A stretch of DNA of 64,000 nucleotides from NCBI GenBank assembly GCA_007115705.1, contig QXEO01000239.1, positions 2,256,374 through 2,320,373 on the forward strand, given 5' to 3'. This document shows, piece by piece, positions 25,157-35,418 of this stretch. The stretch is from Dactylis glomerata. Lineage: Eukaryota; Streptophyta; Magnoliopsida; Poales; Poaceae. Every line of letters begins with the position of its first letter. Position 1 is the stretch's first letter. The notes beneath the pieces were generated by a model, which ran no database searches, had not been told where the DNA came from, and worked only from the letters and a program-made list of their open reading frames with translations. A program made the translations under genes and the position numbers.

Positions 25157-27058
25157 TCAAAGAAAGGGTCTTCCCAAAATAATAGGACATGAAGCATGGC
25201 ATTCAGCATCCATAACGAGAAAATCAACGGGAACAAGGTTATTGTTAACCATAATAAGAACATCATTAATCCTTCCCAAGGGTTTCTTCTTAGCAACATC
25301 AGTAATAGGAACATCATAATAACATTTTTCAAGCGATGGTAAGTCAAGCATATCATAAATTTTTCTAGGCATGATAGAAATACTAGCACCTAGATCACAT
25401 AAAGCATGGCAATCAAAACCATTAACATGCATATCAATGATGGGTTCCCAACCATCTTCTAACTTCTTGGGAACAGAAGATTTTTGTTACAATTTTTCAT
25501 CCCTAATTTTCATGAGAGCATTGGTAATATGCTTAGTAAAAGCAATATTTAAAGAACTAGCATTGGGAGTCAAAGCAAGCTTTTGCAAGAACAAAATTAC
25601 TTTAGATATATTGCAGCCATCAACATCAAAATCATTAAAGGAAATAGAGTTATCATCTCCTACACTCCAAAAAATTTCAGCACTCTTTTGAGAAAAAGTT
25701 TTGGCAGTTTTAGGCTTTTTAACACAAGGAGTGGGAGTTTTCTCTACACCAATCAAAGTAAGAGGATTGCTAGCATTAGGAACAACATCATTAGAGGTAG
25801 TAATAGTACAAACTTTCATATTCCTAGCAATCTCATCCTCTCTTTCCCAAATAGCATGCAATTCTGCTAACAATCTAACATTTTCATCAATTCCAACTTG
25901 AATAGCATTAGCAGTAGCAAAAACATTGTTCTCTTTCACATCATTAGGCAACACTTTTAATTTCAGAAGTTCAACATCATGAGCAAGGCTATCAACTTTA
26001 GAAGCAAGAATATCAATTTTGCCTAACTTTTCCTCAACAGACTTGTTAAAAGCAGATTGTTTTACCATGAAGTCTTTGAGCGTGACTTCAAGTTCAGAGG
26101 GTGCGGCCCTAGTGTTGTTGGAGGAATTACCATAAGGATTACCATAACCATTACCATTGGTAGAAGGATATGGCCTATAATTGTTACTAGCAAAATTGTT
26201 CCTATAAGCATTGTTGTTAAAATTATTGTTTCTAACGAAGTTTACATCAACATGCTCTTCTTGAGCAACCAAAGAGGCTAAAGGAACATTATTAGGATCA
26301 ACATGAGTCCTATCATTAGCAAGCATAGCCATAATGATATCAATCTTATCACTCAAGGAAGAGGTTTCCTCAATAGAATTTACCTTCTTACCTTGTGGAG
26401 CTCTCTCGGTGTGCCATTCGGAATAATTTACCATCATGTTGTCAAGTAGCTTTGTTGCGGTGCCCAAGGTAAGGGACATAAAAGTGCCTCCAGCAGCTGA
26501 ATCCAATAGGTTCCTCGAAGAAAAATTCAGTCTTGCATAAAAAGTTTGGACAATCATCCAAGTAGTCAGTCCATGAGTGGGGCAATTCTTTATCATAGAT
26601 TTCATTCTTTCCCAGGCTTGAGCAACATGTTCATTATCAAATTGACTAAACTTCATAATATTGCTACGCAAAGATATAATTTTAGCAGGAGGATAATATC
26701 TACCAATGAAAGCATCCTTACACTTAGCCCATGAATCAATACTATTCATAGTCAAAGACGGCAACCAATCTTTAGCTTTTCCTCTCAAAGAAAAAGGAAA
26801 CAACTTGAGCTTAATAATATCACTTTCTACATCCTTATATTTCTGCATCTCACATAGCTCAACAAAATTGTTGAGATGAGCTGCAGCATCTTCAGTACTG
26901 GTACCAGAAAATTGCTCTTTCATAACAAGGTTCAATAAAGCAGGCTTAATCTCATAAAAGTTTGCAGCAGGAGCAAGTGGCGCAATACGAGTGCAGATAA
27001 AATCACTATTGTTCGTGCTAGTAAAGTCACACAACTTGGTGTTTTCAGGATTAGCCAT
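25157..27058 (-). pseudogene. Gag-protease of the Athila-like element, one nonsense codon
   Basis: Gag opens at about 27058 with MANPENTKLCDF. The capsid region has LRGKAKDWL and FDNEHVAQAWERMKSM (PF03732 type). An asparagine-rich stretch, a coiled-coil-like segment (LASKVDSLAHDVELLKLKV) and a Lys/Pro-rich linker follow. TAA at 25487-25489 interrupts the frame, which then resumes unchanged into a retropepsin-like domain with CDLGASISIMP and PIILGRPFL (25157-25432). The protease has DLGAS instead of the usual D-S/T-G-A, a form known in Athila-type proteases. There is no zinc knuckle and no RT. Loss of pol with retention of gag suggests it could be packaged but not copied without help. Confidence 0.88.
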
Positions 27059-27228
27059 TTCAGCAAAACTAAAAGTAGACAAGTAAAAACAACTATCAAG
27101 GATTCTAATTTTTTTGGGTTTTTGATATAAAACAATGCAGGTAAAAATAAAGTAAAGTAAAGCAAAGCAAATAACAAAGTAAAGGATGTGCGTGCGAAAA
27201 ACTCCCCTTGCAGAGGTCTTCCACTTCG

Positions 27229-27246
27229 TCCCCGGCAACGGCGCCA
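27229..27246 (-). promoter_or_regulatory. Primer binding site, tRNA-Asp type
   Basis: Minus strand TGGCGCCGTTGCCGGGGA, ten bases from the LTR; identical to the sites at 18255 and 51659. Confidence 0.9.
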
Positions 27247-27256
27247 GAAAAGGGCT

Positions 27257-28909
27257 TGATGGCTGGCGTGTAGTTGATGATGATTATTATAACCAGTCAG
27301 TTGGAAACCCCAAGTGGAAGGTGTGATGAGCACAGTAGCAAGTTTTTCCCTCAGTTAGAAACCAAGGTTTATCGATCGAAGAAGAAAAACCCAATACGAC
27401 TGAAGGTGATGCTTGCAAGCTTCGCGACAGCTCCGGATAATTTATATGGCGCCTCATCCAAGCTTTGTTTTGCGAGCAGCAACGTGGAACCTGCACACAA
27501 CACAACCAAGTACTTTGTTCCCAACTTACGATGAGGTTGTTAATCTCACCGGTTTGCTTGAAACAAAGGGTATGAGCGTATCGAGTAGAAAACAGTAGAA
27601 GTATGCGAGTAAAGTAAACAGTGCGAGTAAAGTAAATAGGTGATAGCAATATGATGGAAATAGGACCGGGGTCCACAGTTCACTAGTGGTGTCTCTCCAT
27701 AAGATAAATAACACATGCTGGGTAAACAAATTACAGTTGGGCAATTGATAGAATAAAGATAACGTGATATGTCAAGAAGATCACTATGCGATTTACTCTG
27801 GGCATTACAACAAAATACATAGACTGCCATCCAACTTCATCTATGACTAATAATCCACTCACGGGGATATCATCCGAACACCCCATGAGTATTAAGTTGC
27901 GAACAACAGATAATTGCATTAAGCAAAGTGTGTAATGTAAACAAAGCATATGCCCTCGAGCATATGAATGTTGTTTTCTCCCTAGTAGCAACATCACATC
28001 TACAACCTTAGAGGTTTCTGTCACTCCCCCAGGTTAAATAGAGGCATGAACCCACTATCGAGCATAAATACGCCCTCTTGGAGTCACTAGCAACTACTCG
28101 GCCAAGATAGCTACTAACAACGGAGAGCATGCAAGATCATAAACAGCATAGAGATAACATACGATATATTTCAGTATAGCAACTCAATCATAACACCAAT
28201 ATTCATCGGATCCCAACAAACCAAACATGTAGAATTACATAACGGTGATCTCAATCATGTAGGGCAGCTCATGAGATCTAAACATGAAGCACATGGTGGA
28301 GAGTACAACCATCTAGCTACTCCTATGGACCCATAGTCCAAGGTAGACTACTCACTCATCGCTCCAGAGGAAAGCATGGCGATGAAGAAGACCTCCGGTG
28401 GCGATTCCCCTCTCCGGCAGGGTGCCGGGAAGAGCTTCTGGACCCTCCCGATCTCGGGTCGATGACGGCGGCGGATCGCGATGTGTTTCTAGAAAATTGA
28501 TCGGGTACTTAGGTTTTTCCCGTCGGGGGGTCTTTATAGGCGAAGGGGCATCGTCAGAAGTGGACCGAGGTGGCCTCACACATAGGGGGCGCGGCCAGGG
28601 GCTGGGCTACGCTGCCCTGGTGTGTGGGGCCCTCATGGCCCCACTCCGTCTCCTCTTCGGTTCTCTGGAAGCTTCGGTGGATTTCTGGATGACTGGCTTT
28701 GGTTTCGTCCAATTCTGAGAATATTTCCTATGTAACTTTTTTGAAACACAAAAACAGCAGAAAATAGGGAACTGGCACTGTGGCGACTTGTTAATAGGTT
28801 AGTTCCGGAAAATGCATAAAAGTGCCATGAAGTGTAACGAAACATTAGGAAAATGGTGTAAAAACAAGCATGGAGCATCAAAAATTATAGATACGTTGGA
28901 GACGTATCA
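27257..28909 (-). repeat. 5' LTR of the element at 20463-28909
   Basis: Partner of 20463-22115, next to the primer site and the TSD ACTAC. Confidence 0.93.
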
Positions 28910-28914
28910 ACTAC

Positions 28915-29348
28915 CGCTTCTGCTGCCATCTTAAAAAATTACATCAAATTAGGGCGTCCTTTTTTCCACCATACGAAGGTCTCATAAAAAGGAGGCAATG
29001 CTCGAGGGAGAAGATGGGCCCCACTACACGGCCAAGAAGCTGGGCCGCATGGTGGGCCCTCTTTTGGCCATCTAGCGGTCTCTTGTCTCTCTCTTGCACT
29101 CAGATGACTCCTTCCAATGAAAAACTTCTTTAGTAAAAGTTCCCGGTCGGTTTGACTCCATTATGATCCTTGAAAGTTCAAAATACACAAAACAGAGGTT
29201 CTGTCCTGCAGGTTTAAATCACGATGCAAAGGGGTTTTAGAGGAAAATCCTCGTAAATCAACTAATAGTGATCAAATAATTCAAGATCAATCCTATTATG
29301 AAAGAAATATCTAGTCAAAAGTACCAAAAATGATGATATGATTTGCAC
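28915..29348 (-). repeat. Continuation of the LTR interrupted at 20463
   Basis: Ends ATGATTTGCACGTATCA, i.e. on the minus strand starts TGATACGTGCAAATC, the usual LTR start form. The next bases (plus AACTCACCCAAGCTTAAAC) read on the minus strand as a purine-rich GGTTTAAGCTTGGGTG, consistent with a polypurine tract. This marks a 3' LTR. Confidence 0.6.
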
Positions 29349-30421
29349 GTATCAACTCACCCAAGCTTAAACCTTTTCTCGTCCGCGAGCAAACAAGTGA
29401 ATGAAATACCATGCAAATAACTTGTGGTTGATAAAATAATATGGGCAAAGTATCATCATAAATTTTACCTTTCTTGATAGCGTGGGAAGTAAACACAATA
29501 TAATCGAATACTCTTCAATGGTGATCATATGACCCCCCCTTTGTTTGGAAAAAATACCATCACAAGCTCGACAACTGAATCATCTTTTTATTTCTCCAAA
29601 AAGTTATACACTTCCCAAGAGTTTCCAATGGAAAGCATGGTCTTCCCACATAAGAAAGCCATATGATCATCTAAAGGTAAACCGGTGTCCCCAAATACTG
29701 ATAAGCAAGAAAAGCATGAAGTCAATCACCATGGTTGACACCTCCACCATTTACATAGCGTTGGTTGACCGTCTAGTCGTTGCCACCTACAAAGTACTAG
29801 TACTCATGGACGATTCAAATACTTTTCTTTCACCTTTGCACTTTCTTTTCCATTCTTTCCTTTGGGCTTTCACTTGCCCCTAATTCTACTTATTTCTTTT
29901 ATTTTCCTCTTTTTCTTTTTTTCTTTGGGCTTTTCACTTGCCCTTTATTTTCTTTCTCTTTCTCTTTCTGCTTCTTTTTCTCTTTCTTTTCTCAAGTCAT
30001 TGAAAGATCCATAAATAACTAGTCACATTTACATGTGACAAAAAAATAGAGTATCTCATGCCCCCTTAACTTGCCCCTTTCCAAAGACAATAGCTCCTCA
30101 TTAGACAAACATTTTTCTTCTCATGAAGGAATACCATAAACTTAAGCCATGCTCCGACTTATTCAATAATGAGCTCTAGTAGAAGTTCAAATTGTCCAAG
30201 CTTGCTCAAGTAAGGTTCCACCAAGAATGCATCAATGATCTCCAAGTAAAAAGTAGATAACCATATGGGAATCATCCCATACTTCCAAGATGAGTAAAAG
30301 CTAAGATCACACCCTTCTTATATTATATCGCTCACAACTCGATACATAGATGGATAGATAAAGATCTATAGAACTAAAGTAATTCCCTCGCTGAGGACTA
30401 ACCAAAATAGCAAAAAGGGAA
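29349..30421 (-). other. Non-coding interior of the decayed retroelement
   Basis: No gene seen. A polypyrimidine block at about 29830-29998 contains two copies of a CTTTGGGCTTT-CACTTGCCC phrase about 100 bp apart. A TTTGGGGGAGG string near 30466 (minus) resembles the GGGGGAG motifs often found after plant retroelement ORFs. Confidence 0.5.
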
Positions 30422-31009
30422 CTAGTCAAAACCATGCAAAATAAAATGTAAAATACTAGGTCTACCTCCCCCAAACTTATAATAAGCTAGGAGGTGTTGA
30501 TAAAACTTCTTCACTCTTCCTTCTTTGGCGATGGAGATGGATTGTCCACGATCCAACTTGTTTAATGCGTGCACCATGTTGTTGTAGCTAAGGTCAAACC
30601 TCCTTAATGCTTCATCAAATTGTTCCCAAAGTTCTTTCTGGGATTCGCCTGCACTAGTCTTCCACGCGGAGACCTTGGCTTTGCGTTGCTCGCCCTCGTG
30701 CCCCTTTGCAGAGAAGGAGAAAATATCCCTCCCAAGGTTAGTTTGAGTCTTAAAAGCTAGAGTATGCCTTGGTGCCTTTCCTCCAGCGCTCATCTTGGCA
30801 GTGCGCTTCATGATTATAGGCTTCACCGCAGAGACATTGATTGGCTTCTTAATCTTCCTCCACCATCCTAGATCTTCGCTCTCCTCGTCTTCCAACAAAT
30901 AGTCCTTGTGTCCCCTCTTGTCCTTCCAGATTGACTTTGGGCTCAAACCTTGATACTCATCATCATCATCCTTGATAAAAGAGCATTGGTACGAACTTCC
31001 CGATGACAT
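30422..31009 (-). CDS. Unrecognised 195-aa ORF in a decayed retroelement
   Basis: ATG at 31007-31009, stop 30422-30424, uninterrupted. I do not recognise the family. Visible parts: serine-rich start, an acidic run DDDDEYQG, a second acidic patch LLEDEESEDLGWW, then a basic central region (KRTAKMSAGGKAPRH) and a likely helical stretch around WEQFDEALRRFDLSYNNMV. No signal peptide, membrane segment or zinc motif. It lies about 90 bp downstream of a minus-strand TATA-like TTTTATATATA (near 31100), inside sequence bounded by TGATACGTGCAAATC-type LTR starts (29348 and 31569). Most likely it is the accessory or gag-like ORF of a non-autonomous LTR element. Being open over 588 bp amid decayed DNA is notable, but expression is unproven. 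Confidence 0.5.
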   Translation of the reverse strand: MSSGSSYQCSFIKDDDDEYQGLSPKSIWKDKRGHKDYLLEDEESEDLGWWRKIKKPINVSAVKPIIMKRTAKMSAGGKAPRHTLAFKTQTNLGRDIFSFSAKGHEGEQRKAKVSAWKTSAGESQKELWEQFDEALRRFDLSYNNMVHALNKLDRGQSISIAKEGRVKKFYQHLLAYYKFGGGRPSILHFILHGFD

Positions 31010-31569
31010 AGTGAAAGAACCCTAGGAATCCGTAGGACAAAACATTGGAAAACAAGGTTCTCGTTGAAAAGACTCATGCAAGGTTATAACGATAGAGACA
31101 TGTATATATAAAAGATTTTTAGGTAATGGCGGAGGTCTGGAGTCAAAACAGAGGCGAAACAGAGTCGGCAGGGGGGTGATTCCCTATACCACGCGGCCAG
31201 GAAGTTGGGCCGCATGGTGCAGGTGAACTCCTTCACTCCGGCTCCAATTTGATGTTTCCTTTCATGTACCTTCGTTATTTCCATAAATAATGACTTTCCG
31301 TAAGTTTCGTGCAATTCCGAGAAAGTTACATATCAGAAAGTTCCTTTTTATTGAATTTTGACTTATGAAAGGACTATTTCTTTGGTGTTATACTTCTCCG
31401 GTGAAGTGTAACTCACCTCTTCGACATTCCCTAAAAAGTTTTGACCTGCAAGATATTGTTTTAAACGTTGTCCATTAATGATATGAGGTCTGCAAGATAA
31501 TGTTTTAAACATTGTCCATTAACGATATAAGGTCTACCTTTAATGATGATACGATTTGCACGTATCAAT
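31010..31569 (-). repeat. Probable 5' LTR and leader of the decayed retroelement
   Basis: The minus strand starts TGATACGTGCAAATCGTATC, matching the start of the LTR at 29348 for about 25 bases and then diverging. It contains a TATA-like string near 31100 and a GGCCGCATGGTG phrase also present near 29050. No TSD could be confirmed, so the pairing is tentative. Confidence 0.45.
31450..31537. repeat. 44-bp tandem duplication, two copies
   Basis: Units at 31450-31493 and 31494-31537, both starting GCAAGATA and ending GGTCT, with 4 mismatches. It lies inside the LTR-like segment. Confidence 0.85.
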
Positions 31570-31570
31570 T

Positions 31571-32680
31571 CCTCATGCCAAAAATTTGTGTGGTCCTTTT
31601 GGTGGAGTGATGTTCGTAAATTTGTGGATAATTTCAGAGGAGTTGTAGCTGTTAAGCATGGTAAAGGGGACACATTTGCTTATAAAACTTAGCTGAGGTA
31701 TACCTCTCACCTCAATAATAGATCCACACATCCTCTTGATTAAACAAAGGATTGTCACTTAAAAGCTCTCGCGTCCCCCCCTCCCCCCCAATTTTGTTAT
31801 AGCAGGTCTAGACAGTGGAAGATGAAACAAAGAGGTGATATACCCTAAACCCAAAACATGACCAGCTGCAATGTTCTCATCTAGAGCAAAAGAAAGTAGA
31901 CACGGGAATATGTCCTTCATAGACTTTTAGTCACCATTGTCACCCAATTATCAGACCAAAACAAAAAAGCAGTGTCCCCTTTACCATGCTTAACAACTGG
32001 GATGAGAGGTATACCTCAACTAAGTTTTATAAGCAAATTTGTTCCCATATAGTGGTTTCCAAAGTGTTTCATTGGTTGTGGAAATATAGCAGCATTATGA
32101 AGTCTAAAACCTTTGCTTGTTGAACACTCGTGACATGCTACAACGCTATCACTGGAATGTCACTAAGGAAACACATTGTGATTTATGTATAGTGCGAGCA
32201 TATAAAGACAATCCACTTGTTCTTTGAGTGCAATTTCAGTAGCCGAGTTTGGAAATATTTGCAAATCCAATGGAATGGTAAGGGAACTAATGATCTCTAG
32301 CACGTGTTGACTAATGACAGAAAGAGTTTCGGCACCCCTTTTTTATGGAAGTCTTTATGATTTCCTATTGGGATATCTAGCTCATAGGGAATGCAAGAAT
32401 TTTTAGAGGAGAGAGGCCTACTTTGTAAGGTGGAAGGCTTGTTTTGTGCATGATATTTCCTTGCTGCAATATTGCATTTAGGCTAAACATAGAGATTCAC
32501 TGCTGACCTGGACTGGTACTTTACCATAAGTGGGTTATGTTTTCTACATATTATTTAGCTTTAGCTAGTGTGGCCATTCTCTCTTTGGTTTTTTTCCTTT
32601 ATTTTGTAATCACTAACCTTTAGTGTGTTGCAATAAAATTTGCTATGGGGCTTTTGCCTCAAAGTTCCTGGCTAAAACAA
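31571..32680 (+). mobile_element. LINE 3' fragment with an internal inversion
   Basis: Plus strand 31571-31673 encodes a LINE stretch ending VKHGKGDT. 31674-31994 is LINE sequence in reverse: the minus strand reads VVKHGKGDTAFLFWSDNW, then LPLSRPAITKL, then NPLFNQEDVWIYY and GERYTSAKFYKQ. From 32001 the plus strand resumes at GERYTSTKFYKQ, continues through VVSKVFHWLWK and a zf-RVT-like region, and ends with a typical LINE tail (TTGCAATAAAATTTGC, near 32630). Coding frames are broken throughout. The inverted block shares its edge sequences with both flanks (see findings). The TSD was not found. Confidence 0.82.
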
Positions 32681-33443
32681 ATTCTGAAGGCAACTTCCAT
32701 AGGAGGGAGACCAAATTTCTTTAACAAGATTCAATCTCTTCATATGAATAGGAAACCACCAGGTGATCAAAGATATGTTCAAGCATAATTACGGGAAAAG
32801 GCAGCCTATCTCCTGATAAGAATTCCAAATTTTATTACCCAAACAATTCAGCTTGAGAAAAGGATCATCTAGGATCCATGACCAATTACAATTAATGTTC
32901 CATAGTGAAATGGAAAATTTGAATTGCCCTGAGAACCACAACCTAAATCTGGCAACGGACCTAAAGAAGAAGAGGGTTTGAAATTCCCCAAAACCAGAAG
33001 ATGCATGATCATGGAATCACTGCTATTAGATTTATCAGGGCAAAAAAAAATTAAGTTCATTTTTTCCGATGTACTTTTTTTACCAAAATGTTGATCACCA
33101 AGGGAGGACTTAGAGATGCCATGAGAAAACCAAAAAGAAGTCCTGTGATCAATTCCCTCAGTAACTGGAGGGAGATTACCATGATTCAGAGTGAAGTGAC
33201 AAATGAAATCTGGCAAAACACTATCCTTAAGGCCATACACAAAGCTTCCAACCTTGTTGGAAGCCACTGAGAAGCAAATGGTGTCTTCTGTGAGAAGTGA
33301 CGGGGCTCTTCTCTCCTACCCTCGCTAGTACCAACTCCCTCTCCCTCGTCGTCGCTGACCATGTTCTCTAAGGTGCATTTTCTCCATGGATGCCTTACTT
33401 CACTGGGATTTCTCGCATGGCCTTGTGGTTGAGGCGCAGGTGC
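32681..33443. other. Unassigned DNA with a 132-codon minus-strand frame
   Basis: A minus-strand frame (32869-33267) reads through 132 codons with no recognised domain. The plus strand also reads peptide-like text (NSLSNWREITMIQSEV) in a broken frame. This may be an old transposon or pseudogene fragment. 33290-33443 is GC-richer and is continued after the CACTA element at 35248. Confidence 0.35.
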
Positions 33444-33760
33444 CTCCAGTAGTGGAAAAAAGGCTATTGGTGGCGCACCATTTTGGCCTATGCGTGGCGC
33501 ATATGGGATGCGCCACCAATGCCACACCACTAGTAACAGTTTATGTGTGGCGCATTTTGAGATGCGTGGCGCATATTGCTATATGCACCACTAGTAGCCT
33601 TTGAAAATTCAAAAAAATTCAAAAAAAATTAAAAATTGAAAAAAATCAATTTTTTTTTGAAAATCATAAAAATCAAAATAATGTGAAAAAACTATTTTAT
33701 TTCAATTTTTTGAGGATTTTATCACATGAGAAACATTTTCAAATCACACCAAATTTCTTA

Positions 33761-33830
33761 ACTTCCCGCTAGGTCACTCATCCTTAGACTACTCTGGGCT
33801 GAGCACGCTTAACTTCTCAATTCTATGTGC
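33761..33830 (-). other. 5S rRNA-derived fragment inside the CACTA element
   Basis: The minus strand contains GAAGTTAAGCGTGCT, then AGAGTAGT, AGGATGAGTGACCT and GGGAAGT in the order and spacing of the 3' half of plant 5S rRNA, with scattered mismatches. The match covers much of the internal promoter (box C region) and the 3' stem side. The 5' half is missing, so it cannot be a 5S gene. Confidence 0.75.
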
Positions 33831-33892
33831 ATGAGCTATCCCTAACCTACCCAATTTCTTATTGATATTACTATCATATCAATCCTCTTAAG

Positions 33893-34500
33893 GCCTATGT
33901 GTGCTTATGTGTACATGTGCATATATATGTGTATATGTTTATATGTATTATGTATATGTGTGTATATATATGTATGTATGTCCACGTATATGTACGTATA
34001 TGTGTGTGTATATGTACATATATGTGTGTATATGTACATATATGTGTGTATATGTACATATATGTGCGTATATGTGTGTGTATGTGTGCGTATATATGTG
34101 TATATGTGCGTATATGTGCGTATATGTGTGTGTATGTATGCATATATGTGTGTATATGTGCGTATATGTGCATATATGTGTGTATGTGTGTGTATATGTG
34201 TGTATATATGTATGTATGTCCTTGTATATGTGCGTATATGTGTGTGTATAGGTGCGTATATGTGTGTATATGTGCGTATATGTGTGTATATGTGTGTATA
34301 TGTGTGTATGTGTGTGTATATGTATGCATGTGTGCATATATATGTGCGTATATGTGCGTATATGTGTGTGTATGTATGCGTATATGTGTGTATATGTGCA
34401 TATATGTGTGTGTATGTGTGCATATATGTGTGTGTATATGTGTATACGTGTGTGTATATGTGTGTATATATCTGCATGTGTGCTATATGTGTATATATAA
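33893..34500. repeat. (TATGTG)n / (TATATGTGCG)n microsatellite tract, about 600 bp
   Basis: Alternating purine-pyrimidine sequence with TATGTG, TGTGTA and TATATGTGCG units, imperfect. All six frames are open in long stretches, giving artefactual Tyr/Val/Cys and His/Thr/Ile peptides. Replication slippage explains it. The pattern is prone to Z-form or slipped structures. Confidence 0.92.
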
Positions 34501-34924
34501 CTAATCCAAAAGTTTAATCCAATATAAATTTTGATCTAAAAAAAAAATTGAAAATATAAAAGTGCGAAAAAGTCTATTTTCCCTTTTGAATTTTGAGATT
34601 CTAAAATTTGTCGAAACGACCATTGGTGTTGAATTCGGATGTAACTTTTCGTGTAGATACTTTTTCATATAAAAAACTTTTTAATCCGACTTCGTATGCA
34701 AAAGTTATGGCCGTTTTACCGAGACATAAAGTTTTTTTGTAAAAAATATCAAAATTCATTATTATTATTTTTCTTACTTACTAGATCACATAACATAACT
34801 AAATCTGATTTTTTGAATTTTTTTCAAACCTTTTATCATTTTCTTTTATTTTTTAAAAGACTAAAAAGGTGACCCACGGGGGGGGGGGGAGGGTGGGTGG
34901 CGGGTGGAAAAAATTCCCGCCGGT

Positions 34925-35218
34925 TATGCGTGGCGCATATTGTATATGCGCCATTAATATTTGAGTTATCAGTGGCGCATATTGCTATATGCGCCACTAA
35001 TAGGTCAAATATGCGTGGCGCATATAGCAAATGCGCCATTGATAAGGCAAGATATTTTGTCGACGACCCTTCTGGTGGGTCCCACGTGAATATTGGTGGC
35101 GCATTTTGAGCAATATGCGCCACTAGTAAAAAAATTATCAGTGGAGCATATTTGAAAATGCGCCACTAGTAAATACTAGTGGAGCATATTGAATAATATG
35201 CTCCACTAATAAAACATC
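34925..35218. repeat. Array of about six imperfect palindromes at the CACTA right end
   Basis: Repeated modules of the form TGGCGCATAT-spacer-ATGCGCCA (first near 34932-34952, last near 35182-35210 with TGGAGCAT/ATGCTCCA). Related single modules occur at the left end (33470-33595). Known: subterminal repeats bind TnpA-like proteins in En/Spm elements. Confidence 0.8.
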
Positions 35219-35247
35219 TATCTATAAGCCTTTTCCCACTAGTGCTC

Positions 35248-35416
35248 GATGTTTGTTCAATTCCTCTATCAACATATCCCCCTCTCCCTCTTCCAAGGAA
35301 CTCTTTTTTTGTGGTTTCTTTCTCATGAGCTTGCTTCCCTCTTTCGGAGGAATCTGTGTTGAGCTAGTTCTCCAATGTGTTCTGGTGGAAATGCTTTGGC
35401 CTTCAATATATTATTT
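35248..35416. other. Short unassigned spacer between CACTA and MITE
   Basis: CT-rich DNA continuous with 33290-33443 if the CACTA element is removed. The joined sequence has no convincing coding frame. Confidence 0.35.
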
Positions 35417-35418
35417 TA

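Larger units (their letters stand above)
20463..28909 (-). mobile_element. Athila-like gypsy retrotransposon with gag-protease only
   Basis: Two 1653-bp LTRs (20463-22115 and 27257-28909), TSD ACTAC at 20458-20462 and 28910-28914, tRNA-Asp-type primer site 27229-27246 and purine tract 22116-22131. The 5.1-kb interior has a nearly intact gag-protease frame, but RT, RNase H and integrase are missing; protease runs directly into 3' non-coding sequence near 25000. About 9 mismatches in the first 230 aligned LTR bases. It sits in an LTR of another element (19974-20462 and 28915-29348). Confidence 0.94.
33447..35244. mobile_element. Non-autonomous CACTA (En/Spm-type) DNA transposon
   Basis: Terminal inverted repeats: left CAGTAGTGGAAAAAAGGCTA, right (reverse complement) CACTAGTGGGAAAAGGCTTA; the left CACTA core is mutated to CAGTA. 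The 3-bp target duplication CTC lies at 33444-33446 and 35245-35247. Subterminal TGGCGCAT/ATGCGCCA repeats occur at both ends. No transposase frame exists; the 1.8-kb body holds AT-rich DNA, a 5S-rRNA-like fragment and a long TATGTG tract. Mobility would need a CACTA transposase in trans. Confidence 0.9.

Noticed and set aside
30960..31000. Promoter-like TATA near 31100 as evidence of a host gene for the 195-aa ORF
   Set aside because: The TATA-like string sits inside LTR-like sequence, so a retroelement promoter is the simpler reading.
32869..33267. A host gene on the minus strand
   Set aside because: Single 132-codon frame without recognised motif, promoter or splice context, next to LINE debris; kept only as unassigned DNA.
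33761..33830. A functional 5S rRNA gene
   Set aside because: Only the 3' half matches, mismatches are frequent, and there is no 5' half or T-rich terminator in place.
33895..34517. Long open frames of up to 206 codons on both strands
   Set aside because: They are translations of a TATGTG microsatellite; all frames are open because the repeat lacks stops, and the peptides are pure low complexity.
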